Part shown: piece by piece, positions 18,091 through 27,256 of the stretch
How the letters are laid out: every line of letters begins with the position of its first letter
How positions within the stretch are numbered: the first letter of the stretch is position 1
From: Poriferisodalis sp963663635
Lineage (GTDB): Bacteria > Actinomycetota > Acidimicrobiia > Acidimicrobiales > Poriferisodalaceae
Reading direction: 5' to 3'
DNA length: 64,000 bases
Assembly: GCA_963663635.2 (NCBI GenBank)
Contig: CAXXMY010000023.1
Location: 62,001-126,000 of the forward strand
The notes under the pieces: generated by a model
The model's input: the letters and a program-made list of their open reading frames with translations, nothing else
Databases searched by the model: none
Told to the model about the DNA's origin: nothing
Position numbers and translations under genes: made by a program

Positions 18091-19380
18091 TCAGTCCATC
18101 GCTTCGATGGCGGCGACGAGGGTGTCGAGGCCGGCTTCCATCTCCGCTTCAGTGACATTCATCATGGGCGTGATGCGGATGACGTTGCCGTAGAGCCCGC
18201 CTTTGCCCACGAGCAGGCCCAGATCCTTGGTGCGTTCCATCAGGGCGCCGGTGGCGGGCGCGTCGGGCTCGATGCTGTCGGGATGGCAGATTTCGATGGC
18301 TTGCATCAGGCCCTTGCCGCGCAGTTCAGCCACGTACGGCGAAGCGTCACACACGGGCGCGAGGCGCGCCCGCATCTGGGCTCCTCGAGCCGCCGCATTG
18401 TCCTGCAGGTTGTTCTCGAGCACGTAACGCAGCGTCGCCCGGCCTGCAGCGGTCGACAGCGGGTTGCCGCCGAAGGTGGTGATCGAGTTTCGAGTCAGGC
18501 AGTTCATTAGCTCGGCTCGGGCCACGATGCCCGCGAGCGTGATGCCATTGCCGACGCCCTTCGCGAAGGTGATGGCGTCGGGCACGATACCGTGTGCCTC
18601 GTACCCCCAGAAGTGCTCGCCGGTGCGTCCCCAGCCGGTCTGCACCTCGTCGGAGATAAACAGGATCCCCTCGGCTGAGAGCACCTTGCCCATCGCCCCG
18701 AAGAAGCCGTCGGGCGGCAGCGCGAAGCCCCCGACTCCCTGGATCGGCTCGGCGATAAGTGCGGCGATGCCGCCGGAGTCGACCATGTCGATGAGCTGGG
18801 TCAGGTCGGCGACGCAGGCATCGGTGAAGTCGCCGTCGTCGAGGCCCGCGAATGGGCTGCGCAGTCGGTAGCCGCCCTGCACGAAGTGGACATCAAGCCC
18901 GCTGTGGCTGGTGGTGGACCAGGCGCGGTGGCTGGTGATGGCCTGGGCCGTGAGCGAGCGGCCGTGGTAGCTGTTGCGCATTGCCAGCACCTGGTTGCTC
19001 TTGCGGTAGTTGGTGGCCAGCAAGATCGCGGTGTCGTTGGCCTCGCTGCCTGAGGTCGTGAACAGCACCCGCGCATCCGGGATCCCTGAGACAGCCGCCA
19101 CTTCCTCGGCGAAGGAGATCATCTCCTCGTTGAGGTACAGCGTCGAGGTGTGCATGACCTTGCCGGCCTGCGCTCGCACCGCCTCGGTGACCACGGGATT
19201 GGCGTGGCCGATCATCGTGGTGAGGATCCCGCCGAAGAAATCCAGATAGCGGTTGCCCTCGTTGTCGAAGATGTAGCTGCCTTCTCCCCGATCGATCGAG
19301 AGCGGTTGCTCGTAGAGCGGGCTGATGAAGCTGGGCATGATCGCGCGGTAGCGCTCGGCGAGTTCGGCGGTCGCGGCCAT
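18091..19380 (-). CDS. class III PLP aminotransferase
   Basis: This 429-residue enzyme resembles the alanine-glyoxylate aminotransferase 2 / 4-aminobutyrate transaminase group. It shows FTTSGSEANDTA (cofactor phosphate site, near 107), NSYHGRSLTAQ, FISDEVQTGWGRTG, and the lysine in DAITFAKGVGNG near residue 270. With the FMN oxidase at 19608 and the class V aminotransferase at 1382, it could take part in glyoxylate and amino acid interconversion; this link is inferred. The intergenic region to the divergent gene is 227 bp and presumably holds both promoters. Confidence 0.88.
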   Translation of the reverse strand: MAATAELAERYRAIMPSFISPLYEQPLSIDRGEGSYIFDNEGNRYLDFFGGILTTMIGHANPVVTEAVRAQAGKVMHTSTLYLNEEMISFAEEVAAVSGIPDARVLFTTSGSEANDTAILLATNYRKSNQVLAMRNSYHGRSLTAQAITSHRAWSTTSHSGLDVHFVQGGYRLRSPFAGLDDGDFTDACVADLTQLIDMVDSGGIAALIAEPIQGVGGFALPPDGFFGAMGKVLSAEGILFISDEVQTGWGRTGEHFWGYEAHGIVPDAITFAKGVGNGITLAGIVARAELMNCLTRNSITTFGGNPLSTAAGRATLRYVLENNLQDNAAARGAQMRARLAPVCDASPYVAELRGKGLMQAIEICHPDSIEPDAPATGALMERTKDLGLLVGKGGLYGNVIRITPMMNVTEAEMEAGLDTLVAAIEAMD

Positions 19381-19607
19381 GTGGGCTCATTTTCGCAAGG
19401 GAAGGGATGTTTCAGCGACGAACCGTATGTGTCGGCGCGTGCGCGATGGGCTCTGGAAAGTTCGGGCACATCGTAGAGTTCCATGGCGCTTGGTTTGACC
19501 GGGCGGCAACCAATGCGAACGTCCACCGTCGAGTCGGCTTCGAACACCGAAATCCAGGCCGATGAGCCAGTGGGGATCCTGAGCGGCCAGCAGAGGGGAG
19601 GCATGCC

Positions 19608-20846
19608 ATGGCAGGTCTGACGAAATGGGTCACGCAGGCGTACGAGACCGCCCGCAGCGTCATGCAGTTCGGCGAGTTTGAGCGCGATGCGGACAAACGG
19701 CACTTGATCCGCGCAGCCGATGTGTCCGACTTGCGCCGCATGGCGAAGCGACGCCTGCCCGGCGGCTGCTTCGACTACATCGACGGCGCTGCGGAGGACG
19801 AGATCAGCGCCGGACGCAGCGTCTCCGCATATCACCGCTGGCAATTCCGACCGCGTGTGCTGCGCGACGTGACCGAGGTGGACATCTCGGGCAAAGTCCT
19901 CGGTGAGACGGTGCCGATCCCGCTCGTGATTGCTCCGACCGGCTTCGACCGCATCGCCCACTCTCAAGGCGAGCTGGCCGTGGCGCGGGCGGCTGAACGC
20001 GCCGGCATCCCGTACTCGCTGTCGACCATGGGCACGCGCTCAGTCGAAGAGGTGGCGCAGGTGTGCTCGGGGAGGAAGTTCTTCCAGGTCTATGTCTGGC
20101 GTGACCGCGAACTCATGGCCGACCTGTTGCAGCGTGCGGCAGCGACCGGATATGAAGCCATCATGATCACGGTCGACACGGCCGTGCTGGGACGCCGCGA
20201 GCGCGACGTGCGCCATGGCTTCAGCCTTCCGCCCAGGCTCGGGCCCGACACGATCATCGACGGCCTGCTTCACCCGCGATGGCTCCTGGATTTCCTCAGC
20301 AACGAGCCCATCAAGTTCTCGAACTGTGAGGGGGCGGCCGGCGGTGATGGCGGAGATGCCGTCGCGCTGGCCGACTACATCAACAGCCAATTCGATCCAT
20401 CGCTGTCATGGGACGACATCGAGTGGTTCCGCGAGCGCTGGGACGGCCCGGTGATGCTCAAGGGAGTGCTGTCGCCCGACGACGCCAAGATCGCCGCCGA
20501 CATAGGGCTCGACGCCGTGATCGTGTCGAACCACGGCGGGCGTCAACTCGACGGGGCGCCGGCCCCGGTGGAGTGCGTGCCGGCGGTCCGCGAAGCCGTC
20601 GGCGATCGCTGCGAAGTGATCTGCGACGGCGGCATCCGGCGCGGCAGTGACATCGTGAAGGCGCTGGCCCTGGGGGCCGACTCGGCGATGATCGGACGTG
20701 CCTATCTGTACGCCCTCGGCGCTGCCGGCGAGACCGGCGTGGACTGGGTACTCAACTACTTCGTCGAGGGCATGACCCGAACGATGCGCTTGAACGGTGT
20801 CCGGTCCACCGCGGATCTGACGCCCGAACTGCTTGAACGAGTCTGA
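19608..20846 (+). CDS. FMN-dependent 2-hydroxyacid dehydrogenase (lactate/glycolate oxidase-like)
   Basis: This 412-residue TIM-barrel flavoprotein has the family hallmarks: FDYIDGAAEDEIS near residue 54, LVIAPTGFDRIAH, the active-site motif SNHGGRQLDGAPAP with the catalytic His and Arg, and DGGIRRGSDIVKALALGADS at the phosphate site. It oxidises L-lactate, glycolate or a related 2-hydroxyacid to the 2-keto acid. A GAGGGGAGG stretch lies just upstream of the ATG. The following flavoprotein gene starts ten bases after the stop, so the two are probably in one operon. Confidence 0.9.
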   Translation: MAGLTKWVTQAYETARSVMQFGEFERDADKRHLIRAADVSDLRRMAKRRLPGGCFDYIDGAAEDEISAGRSVSAYHRWQFRPRVLRDVTEVDISGKVLGETVPIPLVIAPTGFDRIAHSQGELAVARAAERAGIPYSLSTMGTRSVEEVAQVCSGRKFFQVYVWRDRELMADLLQRAAATGYEAIMITVDTAVLGRRERDVRHGFSLPPRLGPDTIIDGLLHPRWLLDFLSNEPIKFSNCEGAAGGDGGDAVALADYINSQFDPSLSWDDIEWFRERWDGPVMLKGVLSPDDAKIAADIGLDAVIVSNHGGRQLDGAPAPVECVPAVREAVGDRCEVICDGGIRRGSDIVKALALGADSAMIGRAYLYALGAAGETGVDWVLNYFVEGMTRTMRLNGVRSTADLTPELLERV

Positions 20847-20855
20847 AGCGTTTTA

Positions 20856-23426
20856 ATGGCGGACCAGACATTGTCCGACCGCGCCGTGCCCAAGCGCACG
20901 CTCAGTGATCGCGCCGTGCCCAATCGCACGATCCCAGATCGTGCCGAGGTCGTTGTCGTGGGCGGCGGCATCGTGGGTTGCGCGATCGCGTACCACCTCG
21001 TGCGTCGGGGAATTCGCGATGTGCTGCTGCTGGAGCAGAACCAGCTCACGTCGGGCACCACATGGCACGCCGCCGGGTTGGCGGCGCAGCTGAAGGCGAC
21101 GTACAGCCTCACCAAGCTCGCCACCTACTCGGTGCGGCTCTTTGAGGCGCTCGAGGACGAGACGGGACAGGCCACGGGCTTCCGGGCGCCGGGCTCGATC
21201 TCGGTGGCATCGGACGCAGAACGTTGGGACGAGATCCTGCGAGGTGCGTCGATGGGGGCCACCGTTGGCGTCGAGTCTGGGCAGATCGACTTCGACGAGC
21301 TCACGCAGATGTGGCCGCTGATCCGCACCGACGACTTGGTGGGCGCGCTGTATCTGCCCGGCGACGGCTTGGTGTCTCCCGTGGACGCCACGATGGCGCT
21401 GGCCAAGGGGGCGCGAGCACACGGCTGCCGCATCATCGAAGGCGTGGCGGTGACAGGCCTACAGACCCGTAACGGCGCCATTTGCGGCGTGAGAACTGAG
21501 TCGACCGACAGCGCTGGCGAAGGTCACCTCGTCGAGACCGAGACAGTGGTGCTCGCCACTGGCATGTGGACCCGCCACCTGGCTGCACAGATTGGCGTCA
21601 ACGTGCCGCTGCAGGCCTGCGAGCACTTCTACGTTGTCACCGAGCCGCTCGATGGCATCGACGCCACGACACCCATCATGCGCGACCCGGGCAACTTCTC
21701 GTACTTCAAAGAGGAGACCGGCAAGCTCATGGTCGGCTTCTTCGAACCGGAGGCCAAGGTCTGGCGCCTGGGCGGCATTGGTCGGGATTTCAGCTTCGGC
21801 ACCCTCGACGAGGACTGGGACCACCTCGGACCTGTGTTCGAGCGGGCCTGTCACCGGGTGCCCGCACTCGAGGACTGCGGCGTGCAGCTCTTCTTCAACG
21901 GTCCCGAGTCGTTCACGCCCGACGGTGTGTACTACCTCGGCGAGGCCCCCGAAGTGGACGGCTGCTTCGTGGCGGCGGGCTTCAACTCCGTCGGCATCCA
22001 GTCCGCGGGCGGAGCCGGATGGGTGCTTGCCGACTGGATCGCCGACCGGCACCCGCCGATGGATCTGTCCGCCGTGGACATCCGGCGCGCCATGCCGTTC
22101 CAAGCCGACGAGGGCTACCTCGCCGAGCGCATCAGCGAGAGCCTCGGGCTGCTGTATGCGATGCACTGGCCGTTCTTCCAGTACACGAGCGCCCGAGACC
22201 AGCGCCGCTCGGCGCTGCACGACGCAATGGATGCGGCCGGTGCCGTTTTCGGCGAGACAGCCGGTTGGGAGCGGGCCAACTGGTTTGCCGAGCCCGGCCA
22301 GGAGCGAGAGTACCGCTACAGCTACGGCAAGCAGAACTGGTTTGACAATGCGGGTCGGGAATGCGACGCAGTGCGCAACGGCGTGGCGCTGTTCGACCAG
22401 TCGTCGTTCGCCAAGTTCACCGTGCGCGGTCCCGATGCGCTCGATGTGCTCGACACCCTCAGCGTGGCTTCGGTGGATGTGCCTGCCGGGCGGGCCGTGT
22501 ACACCCAGTGGTGCAACGAGCGCGGCGGCATCGAGGCCGACCTGACCGTGAGCCGGCTGGGTGATGACGACTTCTGGGTGGTGACCTCGGCGGCTACGCA
22601 GACACGCGACTGGGCGTGGCTGCGACGGGCCTGCCGTGGCCGGGTCGTCGAGATCGCCGACGTGACCGACGAGTGGGCAGTGCTGGGGTTGATGGGACCA
22701 CAGGCGAGGGACCTGCTCAGCCGGATCACCGATGCGTCGCTTGACAATGAGTCCTTCGGGTTCGGCGCCGCCAGGCACATCGACATCGCGACGGCGACGG
22801 GCTCAACATCGGTCCTGGCGGTTCGCATGAGCTACGTCGGCGAGCTCGGCTGGGAGCTGTACGTCCCCAATGCTCGGGCGGTCGCGGTGTACGAAGCGTT
22901 GAGAGACGCTGCCGAGACTGCCAACGGTTTGGAGCTGGCGCACGCTGGTTACCACGCCATGAACACGCTGCGCCTTGAGTGCGGCTACCGGCATTGGGGC
23001 CACGACATCAGCGACGAGGACACGCCGCTCGAATCAGGGCTGGGTTTTGCGATCGCATGGGACAAGCCACGCGATTTCATCGGCCGTGCGGCGCTCGAAG
23101 CACAGCGTCACCAGCCGCGCACTCACCGCCTGGTGCAGTTCCGACTGGAAGATCCCCACCCGCTCGCCTACCACGACGAGCCGATCCGCCGTGACGGCGA
23201 ACTCGTCGGCCGGGTCACGTCGGCCATGTGGAGCTACACCGAAAACCGCTGCCTGGCAATGGGCTACGTCACCCACCCGGCAGCGGCCGACTCGGAACCG
23301 CAGCCCGTCAGCAAGACTTGGCTCGACGCCGGCAAGTTCGACATCGACATCGCCGGCCACCGAATCAACGCCACACCCTCACTAAGAAGCTTCTACGACC
23401 CCACCAACCAACGAGTCCGCCTCTGA
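20856..23426 (+). CDS. sarcosine/dimethylglycine dehydrogenase-like flavoprotein with GcvT domain
   Basis: This 856-residue protein has an N-terminal FAD oxidoreductase domain (VVVGGGIVGCAIAYH near residue 32). TSGTTWHAAGL follows, where the His is the site of covalent FAD attachment in dimethylglycine dehydrogenase. The second half (about 440-850) is a GcvT-like folate-binding region (ALFDQSSFAKF, SYVGELGWELYVP). It would oxidatively demethylate an N-methyl amine and hand the one-carbon unit to folate. Residues 5-28 contain a tandem decapeptide (TLSDRAVPKR, TLSDRAVPNR, then TIPDRAE) not seen in the family. Its last 32 bp recur at 24327-24358. Confidence 0.9.
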   Translation: MADQTLSDRAVPKRTLSDRAVPNRTIPDRAEVVVVGGGIVGCAIAYHLVRRGIRDVLLLEQNQLTSGTTWHAAGLAAQLKATYSLTKLATYSVRLFEALEDETGQATGFRAPGSISVASDAERWDEILRGASMGATVGVESGQIDFDELTQMWPLIRTDDLVGALYLPGDGLVSPVDATMALAKGARAHGCRIIEGVAVTGLQTRNGAICGVRTESTDSAGEGHLVETETVVLATGMWTRHLAAQIGVNVPLQACEHFYVVTEPLDGIDATTPIMRDPGNFSYFKEETGKLMVGFFEPEAKVWRLGGIGRDFSFGTLDEDWDHLGPVFERACHRVPALEDCGVQLFFNGPESFTPDGVYYLGEAPEVDGCFVAAGFNSVGIQSAGGAGWVLADWIADRHPPMDLSAVDIRRAMPFQADEGYLAERISESLGLLYAMHWPFFQYTSARDQRRSALHDAMDAAGAVFGETAGWERANWFAEPGQEREYRYSYGKQNWFDNAGRECDAVRNGVALFDQSSFAKFTVRGPDALDVLDTLSVASVDVPAGRAVYTQWCNERGGIEADLTVSRLGDDDFWVVTSAATQTRDWAWLRRACRGRVVEIADVTDEWAVLGLMGPQARDLLSRITDASLDNESFGFGAARHIDIATATGSTSVLAVRMSYVGELGWELYVPNARAVAVYEALRDAAETANGLELAHAGYHAMNTLRLECGYRHWGHDISDEDTPLESGLGFAIAWDKPRDFIGRAALEAQRHQPRTHRLVQFRLEDPHPLAYHDEPIRRDGELVGRVTSAMWSYTENRCLAMGYVTHPAAADSEPQPVSKTWLDAGKFDIDIAGHRINATPSLRSFYDPTNQRVRL
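20868..20938 (+). repeat. 30-bp tandem repeat at the start of the flavoprotein gene
   Basis: Two full 30-bp units (20868-20897, 20898-20927) and a partial third encode repeated ten-residue blocks ending AVPKR and AVPNR. The repeats sit between the start codon and the FAD-binding domain. A later internal start could exist, but none is obvious. Confidence 0.8.
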
Positions 23427-23446
23427 ACCCTGACCCGGCAGGCAGC

Positions 23447-23493
23447 CAGATCTGCACAATCTGAAAGTTGAAGTCTCAGATTGTGCAGATTTG
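23447..23493. repeat. palindromic hairpin, copy 1
   Basis: Two 18-nt arms (23447-23464 and 23476-23493) pair with a single mismatch around an 11-nt loop. The core CACAATCTGA / TCAGATTGTG is AT-rich for this genome. About 40 nt of it recurs at 24361-24400 with three differences. It lies 20 bp after the flavoprotein stop codon. There is no T run after it, so it is not a standard intrinsic terminator. Confidence 0.9.
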
Positions 23494-23588
23494 CGATACG
23501 TCGCACGCTGCGAACACGCGTCGTCGCCGATGTCACACGGGTGATATACCCTGCTGGCATATCCCCCCAGTCGCTTCGGTGGCTGGGC

Positions 23589-23621
23589 GAAGGCCCGCTC
23601 CGGCGGGCCTTCGAGCGTTTT
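23589..23621 (+). terminator. candidate Rho-independent terminator
   Basis: A perfect 10-bp stem (GAAGGCCCGC / GCGGGCCTTC) with loop TCCG is followed by GAGCGTTTTA. This is the usual shape of an intrinsic terminator reading on the plus strand, ending transcription from the flavoprotein operon. It abuts the 3' end of the convergent NYN gene. Confidence 0.75.
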
Positions 23622-24288
23622 ACCAGCCTTGGGGCGTTCGGATCGGGCCCTTCAAATCGTGAACGACATCCGGCAGCTGGGCTTGTGCAAGCAGTTCACG
23701 TCGGACCTGCCTATAGAACAAACAATTGAGCCCGAGAAGTTCCCGCGATCGGCGCCGGCGAGGGTGCGGGTTGACGATGCCCACCCTGCCGCCTAACTCG
23801 GACTGTGCGATCAGGATGGCTTGTGCCAGATCCGAGTCGTTGCTGACCACGACCGCCGTGTCGCAGTGGCCCTTGAACGCATCCAGCAGAAGGAAGGCGG
23901 CCAGATTGACGTCAGAGCCCTTTTCTTCGGTCCTGAGTACTTCGACAGTGCGGGGGCCGTCGGGCTCAGGTTGCGCTAGCGGCAAGCGGACAGGTCGAGT
24001 CACGAAGTGTCCGTAGTGGATCTCCAAGAGCGGCAGCGTGGCGAGAGTTCGAAGGTACGTGTCTTGGCGGTTGGCTTGTTGGGGGTCATTCGGACGTGCG
24101 CTAACTCGAGCGGTGAAGTAGCGGATCTTCACGATGTGATCGTGTGGCAGGAGCAGTCGGCTCAGCTCCTCGAAGTCCAACCACTTGTGCGGGGTCCCCT
24201 TGACAGCGCCGTAGTACAAGTTGAACCCGTCTATGTAGACGATCGTCCCTGGACGTCGTTGCACCCCGGGTACTTCAATGGTGCGCAT
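23620..24288 (-). CDS. NYN-domain (PIN-like) putative ribonuclease
   Basis: This 222-residue protein matches the NYN / LabA-like family of PIN-fold nucleases. VYIDGFNLYYG near residue 18 carries the first acidic residue, KGSDVNLAAFLLLDAF near 125 the next, and TAVVVSNDSDLAQAI near 145 the last acidic pair. These would bind the metal for RNA cleavage. The C-terminus is Arg-rich. It is convergent with the flavoprotein gene and lies between the true and orphan copies of that gene's 3' end, so it looks like inserted accessory DNA. Confidence 0.85.
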   Translation of the reverse strand: MRTIEVPGVQRRPGTIVYIDGFNLYYGAVKGTPHKWLDFEELSRLLLPHDHIVKIRYFTARVSARPNDPQQANRQDTYLRTLATLPLLEIHYGHFVTRPVRLPLAQPEPDGPRTVEVLRTEEKGSDVNLAAFLLLDAFKGHCDTAVVVSNDSDLAQAILIAQSELGGRVGIVNPHPRRRRSRELLGLNCLFYRQVRRELLAQAQLPDVVHDLKGPIRTPQGW

Positions 24289-24326
24289 GTCTTCGTGAAA
24301 CTATGGCAACAATGTCGATGTATGCA

Positions 24327-24358
24327 ACGACTCCACCAGCCAGCGGGTCCGCCTCTGA
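24327..24358 (+). pseudogene. orphan 3' end of the flavoprotein gene
   Basis: These 32 bp match the last 32 bp of the flavoprotein gene (23395-23426) at 28 positions and encode DSTSQRVRL plus stop, against DPTNQRVRL in the parent. The 40-nt hairpin follows within two bases. The remainder of 24289-24637 holds this fragment, the hairpin and no convincing gene. Confidence 0.7.
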
Positions 24359-24359
24359 G

Positions 24360-24394
24360 TGCACAATCTGAAAGTCGAAGTTTCAGATTGTGCA
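24360..24394. repeat. palindromic hairpin, copy 2
   Basis: Perfect 14-nt arms (24360-24373 and 24381-24394) surround the loop GTCGAAG. The hairpin and its flanks match the copy at 23447-23493 over about 40 nt with three differences. Both copies follow the flavoprotein gene-end sequence. Confidence 0.9.
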
Positions 24395-24637
24395 GGTTTG
24401 GTTCTTCCGCGAAGTGCGCGGTCAGTCTTCGTTGCTGGAGTTCCGCAAACCGTGTGAGGCGCGCTGACGCGGAATGCGCGCAGGGGTGCGCGGAGTGAGT
24501 GATAATTTACGCGCACCACGTTGGCATGCCACGGGGTCGGTACCGGGGGGTACGGCTCGCGTCTGGCCAGGATCATTGGGGACCTGCGTATGACTGAGCA
24601 GGCGCGCCATGGCTGAGTACGCCCGGCATCACTGAGC

Positions 24638-27136
24638 ATGCCGGAACAAGCGCGATGCGTGATCGTCGGCGGCGGCGCGATGGGCGCCGGCTTGCTGTAC
24701 GCGCTCGCGCACGAGGGATGGACCGACACGATCCTCGTTGAGAAGGGCGAGCTGACGTCGGGGTCCACGTGGCACGCGGCTGGCCTCATCCCGAACTTCA
24801 TCGGCGACCTCAATATGGCCAAGGTCCACCAGGAGGCCATCTCGCTGTATCCGCGCATCGAGGCCGAGACCGGGTTGTCAGCAGGGTGGCATGGCTGCGG
24901 GGCGATCCGGCTGGCACGTACCGCCGACGAGGCCGACTGGCATCACTACGTCCACGCCATGCTGACCCAGATCGGCGTCGAGTCGTACCTCATCGGGCCC
25001 GATGAGATCGCCGAGCGGCACCCGCTGCTCACCGATCTCGACGACGTCCGTCTCGGCTTCTACACACCCAAGGACGGCTGGACCGACCCGTCGAGCTGCA
25101 CCAACGCCATGGCGAAGGGCGCCCGCGATCTGGGCTGTCGGATCATGCGCCACACGCTCGTCACCGGCATGACGCAGCGGCCCGATGGCTCCTGGGATGT
25201 CGCAGTCGTTCGGGGCGGCGCCGATCCGGCCCGGCGTCGCAATGGAGCCAACGGCGATGCGGAGCGCGAGATCATCCACTGCGAGCACGTCGTCAACGCC
25301 GCAGGGCACTACGCGCCGCAGCTCGGGGCGATGATCGGGCTCGACGTGCCGATCGTGTCGGTCATTCACCAATACCTGGTCACTGAAACGGTGCCCGAAG
25401 TCGCAGCACTCGGGTTCGAGCTGCCGGTTGTTCGTGACCCGCGCGCCTCGTGCTACTACCGGCAGGAAATCGACGGGCTGCTCATCGGCCCCTACGAGAT
25501 GAGCGGTGCTCGGGCGTACGGCGTCGACGGCATCGACTGGGATCTGCACTTCCACCTGCCGGGCCAAGACCTCGACGTTCTTGAGGAGTGTCTGGATTTC
25601 GCGCAGCAGCGCATCGGCGCCCTCGCGTCGGCCGGCATCAAGCAGGTCGTCTCGGGGCCGATCACCCACACACCCGATTCGGGCTACCTGATGGGGCCGG
25701 CCCCGGGGGTGCGCAACTACTGGCATTGCAACGGGGCGTCCATCGGCATCACCCAAGGCCCCGGCGCCGGCAAGTTCCTCGCTCAGTGGATGGTGCACGG
25801 TCAGACCGAGATCAATGTGCGCAGCATGGACCCGCGCCGGTTCGGCGACCACACCGGCCCCAAGTCGGCCTTCGCCTACGACAAGGCCATCGACGAATAC
25901 CACGAGATGTACCAAGTGCGACTGCCGGGCGAGCAGCGCGACGCAGGTCGGCCGATCAAGACCACACCGCTGTGGAGCCGGCTGGATGCTCTGGGTGCGC
26001 GGTGGCAGGAGATCTACGGCTGGGAGCGTCCCCAGTACTTCGCTCCCGACGGCACGCCTGAGGCTCACTCCTTCCGACGTTCGAACGCGCACGACCTCGT
26101 CGGCGCTGAGGTGCGCGGTGTGCGTGAGCGTGTCGGCGTTGCGGACCTCAGCGCGTTCGCCAAGTTCGAGGTGACCGGCGCCGACGCCGCAGCACTGCTG
26201 GATCGGTTGTCGGCCAATCGTCTGCCGGGGCGAGACGGCGGCATCCGCCTCACTCACATGCTGACCCCGCTCGGCGGCATCGAGTGCGAGATGACCATCG
26301 CCCGCCTTGCGCCGGATCGGTTCTGGTTGGCCTCGGCGATCATGGGCCAGAGCCACGACTTGGACTGGCTACGCGACCACGTCGAGGACGGTGAACAGGT
26401 CAGCGTGCGCGATGCCACTGATGCCACTGCAATCGTGGCGGTCACCGGTCCGCGGGCTCGCGACGTGCTGGCACCTCTGTGCGACACGAGCCTTGGCAAC
26501 GACGAATTCGGGTGGCTGACGGCTCGCGAGATCTCCGTGGCCGGTGTGCCGGCGATCGCGCTTCGAGTGTCCTACGTCGGCGAGCTGGGCTGGGAGCTGC
26601 ACTGCGGAATGGAAGGTGCCGCCCGCATCTATGACGCGGTGGTCGAGTCGGGCGAGCCTCACAGCCTGGTCCACTTCGGCAGCTACGCGATGAACGTGAT
26701 GCGCATCGAGAAGGCGTACAAAGCGTGGGGCAGCGAGCTGACCACCGAGATCACTCCGGTGGAGGCGCGCCTCGGGCGATTCGTGGATTACCAACGGCCG
26801 TTCATCGGCCGAGATGCCGCAGCAGCACGCCGGGACGCCGAAGAGCGAGGCGAGCCGCTGTCGATGGTGCTGGTGTACTGCGAAGTAGATGCCACCGACA
26901 ATGAAGTGCGGGGCAACGAGCCCGCATTCGCGCCCGGCAGCGACGAGCCGATGGGCATCGGTACGAGCGGCGCCTGGGGCCACACCGTGGGCCGCAGCCT
27001 CGCCTTCGTCTATGTCGATCCGCGCTTTGAGTCCCCCGGCAGCACTTTCGAGCTTGACCTGCTCGGCGAGCGCCGCACCGCCACCGTGCTTGCTGAGACC
27101 GCATACGACCCCACCAACAAAGCGCTTCGCGCCTGA
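24638..27136 (+). CDS. second sarcosine/dimethylglycine dehydrogenase-like flavoprotein with GcvT domain
   Basis: This 832-residue paralogue of the 20856 gene has VIVGGGAMGAGLLYAL near residue 8 and TSGSTWHAAGL with the putative covalent-FAD histidine. The GcvT-like region runs from about 480 to 820 (VADLSAFAKFEVTG, SYVGELGWELHCG) and it ends AYDPTNKALRA. It would oxidise a methylated amine and transfer the methyl-derived carbon to folate. The upstream DNA contains an earlier ATG followed by a near copy of the N-terminus (MTEQAR against MPEQAR) that stops after eight codons. The MttB-family gene follows, suggesting one pathway. Confidence 0.9.
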   Translation: MPEQARCVIVGGGAMGAGLLYALAHEGWTDTILVEKGELTSGSTWHAAGLIPNFIGDLNMAKVHQEAISLYPRIEAETGLSAGWHGCGAIRLARTADEADWHHYVHAMLTQIGVESYLIGPDEIAERHPLLTDLDDVRLGFYTPKDGWTDPSSCTNAMAKGARDLGCRIMRHTLVTGMTQRPDGSWDVAVVRGGADPARRRNGANGDAEREIIHCEHVVNAAGHYAPQLGAMIGLDVPIVSVIHQYLVTETVPEVAALGFELPVVRDPRASCYYRQEIDGLLIGPYEMSGARAYGVDGIDWDLHFHLPGQDLDVLEECLDFAQQRIGALASAGIKQVVSGPITHTPDSGYLMGPAPGVRNYWHCNGASIGITQGPGAGKFLAQWMVHGQTEINVRSMDPRRFGDHTGPKSAFAYDKAIDEYHEMYQVRLPGEQRDAGRPIKTTPLWSRLDALGARWQEIYGWERPQYFAPDGTPEAHSFRRSNAHDLVGAEVRGVRERVGVADLSAFAKFEVTGADAAALLDRLSANRLPGRDGGIRLTHMLTPLGGIECEMTIARLAPDRFWLASAIMGQSHDLDWLRDHVEDGEQVSVRDATDATAIVAVTGPRARDVLAPLCDTSLGNDEFGWLTAREISVAGVPAIALRVSYVGELGWELHCGMEGAARIYDAVVESGEPHSLVHFGSYAMNVMRIEKAYKAWGSELTTEITPVEARLGRFVDYQRPFIGRDAAAARRDAEERGEPLSMVLVYCEVDATDNEVRGNEPAFAPGSDEPMGIGTSGAWGHTVGRSLAFVYVDPRFESPGSTFELDLLGERRTATVLAETAYDPTNKALRA

Positions 27137-27188
27137 CAGGAACAACAGGCTTCGCGCCTGACACGAATCAAGAGGCTTCCCACCTGGG
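27124..27188 (+). repeat. tandem copies of the flavoprotein gene 3' terminus
   Basis: GCTTCGCGCCTGACA, which contains the last codons and stop of the preceding gene, occurs at 27124 and 27149. A decayed third copy (GCTTCCCACCTGGG) lies at 27175, so the period is 25-26 bp. Confidence 0.8.
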
Positions 27189-27256
27189 CAGCAGACGAGG
27201 CCGTGAGCGCCTCAGCAAGCACAACGACGACGAGCGCCTTGGAGGTGTTCCCCGCA

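Noticed and set aside
23447..24394. The two near-identical hairpins as a CRISPR or part of an array.
   Set aside because: There are only two copies about 900 bp apart, with no regular spacers and no cas genes.
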